The translations under genes were made by a program, and so were the position numbers. This document shows, piece after piece, positions 16,925-24,095 of a stretch of 64,000 bases of DNA. Source of the stretch: Gammaproteobacteria bacterium (GTDB lineage: Bacteria > Pseudomonadota > Gammaproteobacteria > Steroidobacterales > Rariloculaceae); contig JAJDWR010000073.1 in the NCBI GenBank assembly GCA_022825505.1, forward strand, positions 124,001-188,000. Reading direction: 5' to 3'. The stretch's first letter is position 1; each line of letters starts with the position of its first letter. A model generated the notes under the pieces. The model saw only the letters and a list, made by a program, of their open reading frames with translations, was not told where the DNA came from and did not search any database.

Positions 16925-18913
16925 ATGACTTTTTGCAGAATCACCGGAATCGGATCATTGCTTGCACTCCACGCGTTCGCAGCAGCAGCGCCAGCCCTCG
17001 CTCAGGACGCGGCAGACGGCGTTCAGGAGGAAGTCATCGTGCTGGGCGCCCGCCTGGAGGAAACGATTCCACTGGACCTGGAACAATTCGGCAACCGCGT
17101 GGAGATCATCACGGCAGAAGAACTGCAGCTCGGCGGGTTCAACGATATTGCGCAGAGTCTGCAGATGAAGGTGCCCGGGCTCTACCTGGCGCCCAAGAAC
17201 GGCGCGTTCGACTACGTGGGCTGCTCGCTGCAGGGGTCGCGCTGCCAGGACATTCTCTGGCTGATCGACGGCGTCAGGATCAACAATCGACTGTACAACT
17301 CCACCAGCCCGCTGGACACGGTGCCCGCGCACATGGTGGAGCGCATCGAAGTGCTCTACGGCGGACAGGGAATCTTCTACGGCACCCAATCCGTGGCGGG
17401 CGTGGTGAACGTGGTGACGAAGTCGTTCTCCGATGCTCCGGAGGGACGGGTCGGGCTCGCACTGGACGGCAATGACGGCGTCCACGCGAATGTCGACTAC
17501 CGGGCATCGTCGGGCGCACACCAGGTCGTACTGTACGCCTCGCAAGACCAGGCCGACGGCATTCAGCCGTACAGGGACGAGGATATTCAACCCAGCACCA
17601 CAGACCGGGACCGTGGCTACGATGTCGGCATGATCGGACTAAAGTACGCCTACGACATCGGCGAGAACTCACGCCTGTCGCTCCACTACCAGCACACCGA
17701 CGCCGAACTCGATTTTGCGCGCGCCAATCTCAACTACGACACGTACAACGCACGCGACGAGGACATCGTGACCCTCAAGTACGACTTGCAGGCGACCGAC
17801 AACATCGGTCTGTTCATCAAGGCCTACTCGCATACCTGGGATACCAACTACACGCGAATCTACAATGTCCTGGATGACAACGGCGCCATAACGGGCAATC
17901 TGCGAACGGTCAACGATGGCTCGTACTGGGGCTACGACGACTATGGCCTGACGGCAATGACGCGGATCGAGACCGGGGGCGGATTCGACTTTGCGGCCGG
18001 ATACGAACACCAGCGGTTTTCGGGAAGCGACGAGGTCCTGCTGATCGCGGACCAGACCGAATCGGTGGATGCGTTCTTCGGGCAGATCAGGACCAACGAA
18101 AGCCTGTTGGCCAACACCCGGGTCGCGCTCGGGTTCCGCCACAACAGCCCGAGCGGTGAAGGCGCGGTCACCGTGGGCAACCTGAGCCTGCACCACGATT
18201 TCAGCGATTCGCTTTTTCTGCGCGGCAGCGCGGGTACCTCGTTCCGCCTGCCGGACGCCTGGCAGTTGTATGGCAACGATCCCTGTTGCACGCTCGGGAA
18301 CCCGGACCTGGAAGGCGAAAAGAGCCGCAACGTCAATGTCGGCATTGGCGGGCGCGGCGGTTCGAACGTGAATTGGGAAGTGGTTGCATTCCAGCGTGCC
18401 GTGGATGACCTGATCGGCGTCGTCGACGGGATGCGCGTCAATACCGACCGAACCGTCGATTTCGACGGTTGGGAAATCAACGTGGGCTTCACGCTCGGTC
18501 CGGACTGGGGCGCGAGCGTCAACTACGTCGATACGACCGCGCATGCAGCAGGGTCCGGCGAACAAATCACGGACGTGCCGGAGAGTACGTTCAAGGCCAG
18601 CGTCACGTACCAGCCGGCAAATGCTCCATTCGATTTCGTCGTATCCCTCTTGAACGTGGGCGACCTCTACGACTCGGTTCGCGGGGTCGGCCGCGTCGAG
18701 CATGGTGGTTATTCAGTCCTGGATTTCGGCGGTGCCTATCGTTTCGGAGACGGCGACCGGCAACGCATCGGCGTCCGATTGGAGAACGCCCTGGACGAGG
18801 AATACGCTTCATCGCTGGGCCGGGCCGTCGCGGACCGTGACGGCAGCTCATATCCCTATGAGAACCTGGGCACGCCGAGGACGTTTCACGTCTCCTACGG
18901 GTACCGGTTTTAG
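16925..18913 (+). CDS. TonB-dependent outer-membrane receptor
   Basis: A 662-residue receptor. Residues 1-27 are a signal peptide ending at ALAQ. A TonB-box-like segment (QEEVIVLGARLEE) follows, then the plug domain with LWLIDGVRINNRL and VERIEVLYGGQGIFYGTQSVAGVVNVVTK, and a beta-barrel that ends in the terminal aromatic residue (HVSYGYRF). It imports a large or scarce ligand using TonB energy. A Cys pair in the plug (CSLQGSRC) is a small oddity. GAAGGGGA precedes the ATG. The PepSY membrane protein gene lies 99 bases downstream, and the divergent CadC-like regulator suggests ligand-linked control. A PepSY partner often goes with siderophore or metal uptake (family knowledge). Confidence 0.92.
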   Translation: MTFCRITGIGSLLALHAFAAAAPALAQDAADGVQEEVIVLGARLEETIPLDLEQFGNRVEIITAEELQLGGFNDIAQSLQMKVPGLYLAPKNGAFDYVGCSLQGSRCQDILWLIDGVRINNRLYNSTSPLDTVPAHMVERIEVLYGGQGIFYGTQSVAGVVNVVTKSFSDAPEGRVGLALDGNDGVHANVDYRASSGAHQVVLYASQDQADGIQPYRDEDIQPSTTDRDRGYDVGMIGLKYAYDIGENSRLSLHYQHTDAELDFARANLNYDTYNARDEDIVTLKYDLQATDNIGLFIKAYSHTWDTNYTRIYNVLDDNGAITGNLRTVNDGSYWGYDDYGLTAMTRIETGGGFDFAAGYEHQRFSGSDEVLLIADQTESVDAFFGQIRTNESLLANTRVALGFRHNSPSGEGAVTVGNLSLHHDFSDSLFLRGSAGTSFRLPDAWQLYGNDPCCTLGNPDLEGEKSRNVNVGIGGRGGSNVNWEVVAFQRAVDDLIGVVDGMRVNTDRTVDFDGWEINVGFTLGPDWGASVNYVDTTAHAAGSGEQITDVPESTFKASVTYQPANAPFDFVVSLLNVGDLYDSVRGVGRVEHGGYSVLDFGGAYRFGDGDRQRIGVRLENALDEEYASSLGRAVADRDGSSYPYENLGTPRTFHVSYGYRF

Positions 18914-19012
18914 GCACGGCGGGTACCCGTCTTGCCCGATTTGCGGTTTAATCGTACGGTCGGCTCTAACGACGCGTTCGGCCGGCCACGAACCGGTCAG
19001 CGGTAACGGCTT

Positions 19013-20533
19013 ATGGTCAGATTGCTGTTCTTGATTCACCGGTACCTGGGCATCGCCCTTGGCGTGGTGATCTCGCTGTGGTGCCTGTCGGGCTTTGTGA
19101 TGATGTACGAACAGTATCCGGAGCTGGACGACTCGGAGCGTCTGGCCGGCCTGCAGCCGCTGGATCTGACCGCGTGCTGCCAATTGCCCACGGACTTCAG
19201 CAACATCTCGGTCAACAGCTTCCGCCTGGAAATGATGGCTGGAATCCCTGTGCTTCGGCTGATGGCCGGCCGCGCCCAATATGTGATCGATCTGCGGACC
19301 GGCGAGTATCTTCCGGAGTTCTACGATGCCGACGCGCGATTCATCGCAGCCGCCGCAGCCGAGGAGTACGGTCTGCAGGGCAACCCGAGACTGGTCGAGC
19401 AGATCCTGCGCGACCAATGGACCGTCTACGCCAGTTACGAGCCCCACCGTCCGCTGTACCACTTCGCGATGGACGATGCCGCGGGCACCGAATTATACGT
19501 TTCCAGTACCACCGGAGAGGTCGTCCAGATGACCACCTTCCGGCAGCGATTCCTGAACTGGATGGGTGCGGTCGTCCACTGGCTTTACCCCACGGCGCTG
19601 CGCCAGCACACGGGTGTGTGGCTGCAGATGGTCATATGGCTGACCATCGTGAGCCTGTTCCTGACCGTCATCGGCATCTACATCGGGCTGCGGCAGTTCA
19701 AGACTCGGCGCAATGGGCACCGCTCGCCTTATCACGGGTGGGCGCTGTGGCACCACTACGCCGGTCTTGTCTTCGGCCTCTTTACCCTCACCTGGCTGAT
19801 CAGCGGATTGTTCTCCGTCAATGCATTCGGCGCGCTGGAAAGCCGCGGCTTTTTTGCCGAGAACCAGCGGCTGCGGGGCGGTGACGTCAACTTCGAAGTG
19901 GCCAGCGCGTTCGTCAGCGGGCTGCCGGCGGAAGAACTACCCTCCTCGGCCGTTCGCCTGGACGTTTCGGTGGCCGGCGGACAACTCTACGCGATCGCTT
20001 CGGACAAGGAAGCGCAGCGGGTGCGTCTCAACGCAGGGACGCTGAAACCGGAGATGCTGCCGGAGAGCTTTTTCTCGCGGGCAGCCGACGTCATGCGACC
20101 GGATGTGCCGGTCTCGGAAGCGGCCTGGTTGAATGAAGGCGATGCCTACTATTACAACCATCATGAAGAGAGGCGTTTCCCGGTGTTCCGCGTTCAGTAC
20201 GAAGACGGCGAACGTATTTACCTGGACAGCGTGACGGGTGAACTCGCCTACGCGGCGGACCGGAACCGGCAGTGGTTGCGCTGGGTCTTTCTCGCATTGC
20301 ATCGGGGCGACTTTTCCGCCCTGGTGCGAACCCGGCCGATCTGGGATCTGATGATGTGGCCCCTGATGCTGGGTGTGACGATTGGCGCCATTACCGGCAC
20401 CTGGATCGGCTTCAAACGGATCGTCAGAGCCACGAGAAGAACCTTCAGACGCACGACAGGGTCACAACGGGCTTCACAGGCACAACGAGCTTCACAGGCG
20501 GTCGGGGCGCAACACCCGGTTAGCTCGAACTAA
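19013..20533 (+). CDS. PepSY-associated inner-membrane protein (PiuB-like)
   Basis: A 506-residue protein with four main membrane spans: near residues 5-27 (LIHRYLGIALGVVISLWCLSG), 195-225, 240-265 and 440-465. Two large periplasmic loops carry PepSY-like segments. The His-Arg-Tyr-Leu-Gly start and the WHHYAGLVFGLFTLTWLISG block are typical of PepSY-associated transmembrane proteins, some of which reduce ferric complexes or help siderophore use. It follows a TonB receptor gene by 99 bases and probably acts on the same imported ligand. The C-terminal 25 residues are encoded partly by a duplicated 18-base unit (20463-20498). Confidence 0.82.
   Translation: MVRLLFLIHRYLGIALGVVISLWCLSGFVMMYEQYPELDDSERLAGLQPLDLTACCQLPTDFSNISVNSFRLEMMAGIPVLRLMAGRAQYVIDLRTGEYLPEFYDADARFIAAAAAEEYGLQGNPRLVEQILRDQWTVYASYEPHRPLYHFAMDDAAGTELYVSSTTGEVVQMTTFRQRFLNWMGAVVHWLYPTALRQHTGVWLQMVIWLTIVSLFLTVIGIYIGLRQFKTRRNGHRSPYHGWALWHHYAGLVFGLFTLTWLISGLFSVNAFGALESRGFFAENQRLRGGDVNFEVASAFVSGLPAEELPSSAVRLDVSVAGGQLYAIASDKEAQRVRLNAGTLKPEMLPESFFSRAADVMRPDVPVSEAAWLNEGDAYYYNHHEERRFPVFRVQYEDGERIYLDSVTGELAYAADRNRQWLRWVFLALHRGDFSALVRTRPIWDLMMWPLMLGVTIGAITGTWIGFKRIVRATRRTFRRTTGSQRASQAQRASQAVGAQHPVSSN
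20463..20498 (+). repeat. Duplicated 18-bp unit at the 3' end of the PepSY gene
   Basis: CACAACGGGCTTCACAGG (20463-20480) is followed directly by a copy with one change (20481-20498). It adds the repeated Gln-Arg-Ala-Ser-Gln-Ala to the C-terminal tail, so it is an in-frame, probably neutral, expansion. Confidence 0.8.
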
Positions 20534-20588
20534 CGCGAATCGGCTTTATCCGGCCCCGACCGGACGGGACGGGGCGCTTGAACAGGCC

Positions 20589-21938
20589 TCAGACCTCGTC
20601 CGACCAGTCCTTCTCTTCCAGCAGTCCCTTCAGCCGCTGCAGGAATGCCGCTGAGTAGGCCCCGTCGATGGCGCGATGATCGAATGACTGGGCAAGTATC
20701 CCGACGGGGCGGATCGCGATGGCATCGCCCGAGGGCGATTCCACCACCACCGGCCGCTTCGTGATGGCATCCACCGAAAGAATGGCCACCTGAGGCTGGT
20801 TGATGATGGCCCCCGTCATCAGCGTGCCATAGGAACCGTTGTTGGACAGCGTGTAGGTGCCCCCCGCGTACTCGTCCGGGTCGAGCGCACCCTTGCGGGC
20901 CCGGTCGCCGATGTCGTGGATGGCATGGGCCAGGCCCGCTACCGTCAGGGAATCGGCATCGCGGATCACCGGCGCCACCAGACCCTCGAAATTCAGGTTC
21001 ACGGCAATGCAGAGGTGCACCGACGGGTGCAGCACCAGGGCATCCCCGTCAACGCTTGAATTGATGTTCGGATAGTCGCGCAATGCAAGGCACGTGGCGC
21101 GGGCGATGAACGGGAGGTAGGTCAGCGAGAATCCCTGTCTGGACCGCCAATCGTTCCTGAGCGGCATCCGGACGCTGTCAACTCCGGAAAAGTCCACTTC
21201 CACCGCCTGCATGACATGCGCGCTGGTGGTCTTTGAACGCACCATGTGCTCGGCGGTCACGCGGCGAATCCGGTCGAAGGGTATGCGCGTCGCCTCACCC
21301 GAAGACACAGCGGGCGGTCTTGCAGGGGGCTTTGCGGAGGGCTTTGCGGAGGGCTCTGCGGGGAGCTTGACCGATGCGGGCCTCGTACCTGGCTCGGGCA
21401 CCGAGGGCTTCGTCTCTGCGGCAGTGCGCTGTTCCACGAAGGCCAGAACATCCTTGCGGGTAATCCGGCCATCCCGGCCCGATCCGGCGATGTCATTCGC
21501 ATCGACCCCATGTTCCGCCAGCAACCGGCGCACCACCGGCGACAGGCGCAGTCGCCCTTTCTTTCCGCCCCGACCTCGCGCCTTTGCGGCTTTGGCGGCT
21601 TTGCGTGAAGAGCGTTTGGCGGAGGCTCGCTTGCCGGAAGATCCGGACGCGGCTTTCGCTGCCCCCGCCTCCGATCCGCCAGAAGCTGCCGCCGAATCTG
21701 CCGCCTCTTCGGATTCGATGACGGCCAACACCGTGCCCACGTCCACTGTCTTGCCCTCGGGGACCAGGACCGACGCGATGACGCCTGCCACGGGCGCGGG
21801 CACTTCGGTGGCTGCCTTGTCCGTCTCCACGTCCAGGAGGACCTCGTTCTTCGCAACCGTGTCACCCTGCTTCTTGTGCCATGCGGCCACCGTACCTTCT
21901 GCGACGGTCTCTCCGAGCTGGGGCATCAACACGTTCAT
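20589..21938 (-). CDS. 2-oxoacid dehydrogenase complex E2, dihydrolipoamide acyltransferase
   Basis: A 449-residue E2 subunit. Residues 1-78 are one lipoyl domain with Lys41 in the ETDKAATEVPAP motif. Residues 131-170 form the E1/E3-binding domain (LSPVVRRLLAEHGVD). Residues 216-449 are the catalytic domain, ending with the active-site FDHRAIDGA. Linker one (81-130) has a Lys/Arg/Ala-rich stretch at 103-130 like a histone H1 tail; linker two (173-213) repeats Ala-Lys-Pro. It moves the acyl group from E1 to CoA. It follows the E1 genes with a 6-base gap. A dihydrolipoamide dehydrogenase (E3) gene is not present, so E3 must come from elsewhere. Pyruvate, acetoin or branched-chain oxoacids are all possible. 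Confidence 0.93.
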   Translation of the reverse strand: MNVLMPQLGETVAEGTVAAWHKKQGDTVAKNEVLLDVETDKAATEVPAPVAGVIASVLVPEGKTVDVGTVLAVIESEEAADSAAASGGSEAGAAKAASGSSGKRASAKRSSRKAAKAAKARGRGGKKGRLRLSPVVRRLLAEHGVDANDIAGSGRDGRITRKDVLAFVEQRTAAETKPSVPEPGTRPASVKLPAEPSAKPSAKPPARPPAVSSGEATRIPFDRIRRVTAEHMVRSKTTSAHVMQAVEVDFSGVDSVRMPLRNDWRSRQGFSLTYLPFIARATCLALRDYPNINSSVDGDALVLHPSVHLCIAVNLNFEGLVAPVIRDADSLTVAGLAHAIHDIGDRARKGALDPDEYAGGTYTLSNNGSYGTLMTGAIINQPQVAILSVDAITKRPVVVESPSGDAIAIRPVGILAQSFDHRAIDGAYSAAFLQRLKGLLEEKDWSDEV

Positions 21939-21944
21939 GGCCGC

Positions 21945-22922
21945 TCAGTCCACCAGCCGAATGACGTTGTCCACGATGCCCTCGGCGCTGGGCATGACCG
22001 CGTCCTCAAGCGCATCCGCCGACGGAAGGGGTATGTGCGGTGTCGTGACCCTCACGATGGGTCCCTCCAGATCCCAGAACGCTTCTTCGGCGACGATCGA
22101 GGCAAGTTCCGCACCCCAGCCGCAGAGCCGCGGGTTCTCTTCCACGGTGACCAGCCGGCCCGTCCGGGAAACCGAGTCGAGCAGAGTCTTCGTGTCCAGC
22201 GGCACGAGACTGCGAACGTCGATCACTTCGGCGGATACACCATGCTCCGACTCAAGCGTCTCCGCCGCGTTCAACGCTCTGGGCACCATGGCTGCCAGCG
22301 CCGCGATGGTTACATCGTCCCCGGCGCGCACCACCCTGGCCACGCCCAGAGGCTCCACATGCTCGTCTTCCGGCACTTCGCCCTTGATGGCGTAGAGCGA
22401 CTTCTGCTCGAAGAACATCACCGGGTCGGGGTCCCGCACGGAAGCGGCCAGAAGTCCCTTCACGTCCGCCGGCGTGGATGGCGCGACAACCTTGAGTCCG
22501 GGAATCGCCATGGCCCAGTTCTCCACGCTCTGGGAGTGCTGGGCGCCAAACCGGCTGCCGCCGCCGTTGGCGCTGCGCAGCACCAGCGGAAACGAGCACT
22601 GCCCGTCGGTCATGTACCGGGTCTTGGCGATCTGGTTGGCCACGAGATCCCAGCAGACCGCGAAGAAATCCGAAAACATGATTTCCGCGATGGGCTTGAG
22701 CCCGGTCATCGAAGCGCCCATGGCCGCGCCGATGATGGCCTGTTCCGAAATCGGGGTATCCCTGACCCGGTCCGGCCCGAATTCTTCCAGGAGCCCCACA
22801 GTCGTCTTGAATACACCACCGGCCGCGGCAACGTCTTCGCCGAGGAAGACCACATCCTCGTCCCGGCGCATTTCCTGGGCGATGCCGTCGCGCACGGCCT
22901 CCCGATAGGTCAGTTGCGCCAT
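21945..22922 (-). CDS. 2-oxoacid dehydrogenase E1 component, beta subunit
   Basis: A 325-residue subunit of the normal length for heterotetrameric E1. It begins MAQLTYREAVRDGIAQEM and has the family blocks EDVAAAGGVFKTT, DTPISEQAIIGAAMGASMTG and FFAVCWDLVANQIAK. Together with E1 alpha it decarboxylates a 2-oxoacid with thiamine diphosphate. The ATG at 22922 overlaps the 3' end of the E1 alpha gene by 13 bases, so the subunits are translationally coupled; a longer in-frame extension inside the alpha gene is not a real N-terminus. Confidence 0.95.
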   Translation of the reverse strand: MAQLTYREAVRDGIAQEMRRDEDVVFLGEDVAAAGGVFKTTVGLLEEFGPDRVRDTPISEQAIIGAAMGASMTGLKPIAEIMFSDFFAVCWDLVANQIAKTRYMTDGQCSFPLVLRSANGGGSRFGAQHSQSVENWAMAIPGLKVVAPSTPADVKGLLAASVRDPDPVMFFEQKSLYAIKGEVPEDEHVEPLGVARVVRAGDDVTIAALAAMVPRALNAAETLESEHGVSAEVIDVRSLVPLDTKTLLDSVSRTGRLVTVEENPRLCGWGAELASIVAEEAFWDLEGPIVRVTTPHIPLPSADALEDAVMPSAEGIVDNVIRLVD

Positions 22923-23956
22923 GACGCACCTCCGTCGGCCCAGACGTCGATGTGGGCGATTTCCACCGGCGGCGGCGGGCTGTTGCGGGCCTCTTCCGTC
23001 GCCTCGTCGATGGCCGCGTCGGTTTCGGACTCGATGGCTTCCACGGCCGCCTCCGGAACACCCAGGTCGAGCAGCCGCTGCCGGTACGTCGGTATGGGAT
23101 CCCGCGCGAGCCACGACTGCAGTTCCTCGTCCGGCCGGTACTTGCCGGGATCGGCCCGGGAATGGCCGCCGTGCCGGTAGGTCTGCGCTTCGATCAGCGT
23201 GGGACCGTCGCCGCGGCGCGCCTTGTCCAGGGAGGCGCAGGCCGCCTCGTAGACCACCTCGACATCGTTTCCGTCGATGATGATCGACTCCAGGCCATAG
23301 GCCGCCGCCCGATCCGCCGCGGGATTTTCCACCGCAGTGACTTCGCCGATGGGCGTGTATTCCATGTAGAGGTTGTTCTCGCAGACGAAGACAACGGGCA
23401 GATTCCAGATCACCGCGAAATTCAGCGCCTCGTGAAAGGCGCCGATGTTGGTCGTCCCGTCGCCGAAGAAGCACACGGACACTTGCCCGGTGCGCTTGTA
23501 CTGCGCCGTCCAAGCGGCGCCCGCGGCTACCGGAAGGTGCGCGCCGATGATCGCGTAGGAACCCATGGCGCCGTTCTCCACGCTGGTCAGGTGCATGGAG
23601 CCGCCCTTGCCGCGCAACAGGCCGCACTCCCGGCCCATGAGTTCACCCAGGATGGACGTCATGGTGACGCCGCGCACGTAGGTGTGGTTATGGCCCCGGT
23701 AGGTGCAGAACGTGTAATCGTCCTCCCTCATGGCCGTTCCGAATCCCGCGGCAACGGCTTCCTGCCCCAGGGCCAGGTGACTGGTCCCCTTGACCAGGTT
23801 CTGCATGAACAGATCGTAGGCACGCTGCTCCAGCACGCGGCACTCATACATGGTACGAAAGAGTTTCAATCGGGTTTCGGTGTCGATTGAAGGCGCCTCA
23901 TCGGAACCGTCCGGTGACCTTGCGGAAGTAATATCAATCGCTGGTTCGTTGCTCAC
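22910..23956 (-). CDS. 2-oxoacid dehydrogenase E1 component, alpha subunit
   Basis: A 348-residue thiamine-diphosphate-binding subunit. The cofactor motif is GDGTTNIGAFHEALNFAV (from Gly165), ending with CENN. The conserved GKGGSMHL and YRHGGHSRADPGKYR segments are present. The heterotetrameric E1 type (alpha plus beta) is that of PdhA/AcoA/BkdA relatives; a gammaproteobacterium usually uses homodimeric AceE for pyruvate, so this set may serve another oxoacid or acetoin (inference). The start is a GTG at 23956, preceded by a promoter-like sequence (23987-24014). Confidence 0.93.
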   Translation of the reverse strand: MSNEPAIDITSARSPDGSDEAPSIDTETRLKLFRTMYECRVLEQRAYDLFMQNLVKGTSHLALGQEAVAAGFGTAMREDDYTFCTYRGHNHTYVRGVTMTSILGELMGRECGLLRGKGGSMHLTSVENGAMGSYAIIGAHLPVAAGAAWTAQYKRTGQVSVCFFGDGTTNIGAFHEALNFAVIWNLPVVFVCENNLYMEYTPIGEVTAVENPAADRAAAYGLESIIIDGNDVEVVYEAACASLDKARRGDGPTLIEAQTYRHGGHSRADPGKYRPDEELQSWLARDPIPTYRQRLLDLGVPEAAVEAIESETDAAIDEATEEARNSPPPPVEIAHIDVWADGGASWRN

Positions 23957-23986
23957 TGTATTTTAATTCAATTGGTTACATCAACT

Positions 23987-24014
23987 ATTTTAAGCCATAT
24001 AGAAGGAATCTCAA
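23987..24014 (-). promoter_or_regulatory. Sigma70-like promoter of the 2-oxoacid dehydrogenase operon
   Basis: Read on the minus strand, TTGAGA (24014-24009) and TAAAAT (23992-23987) are separated by 16 bases; each matches five of six consensus positions. The expected transcript starts about 25 bases before the GTG of the E1 alpha gene. The surrounding AT-richness is clearly above that of the flanking genes. Confidence 0.55.
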
Positions 24015-24025
24015 CCTTCGTCCGC

Positions 24026-24064
24026 TTATAAAAAGTCGCCCTCACCGGTCGTGGTGAGGGCGAC
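24026..24064 (-). terminator. Rho-independent terminator of the TonB receptor gene
   Basis: A perfect 12-base inverted repeat (24035-24046 and 24053-24064) with a 6-base loop. On the minus strand it is followed directly by TTTTTATAAG, a U-run. It lies 31 bases after the stop of the receptor gene and just upstream of the E1 alpha promoter, so it insulates the two units. Confidence 0.9.
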
Positions 24065-24095
24065 GGGAGAGCTTAACAGCTTATGTCGGCAACGA

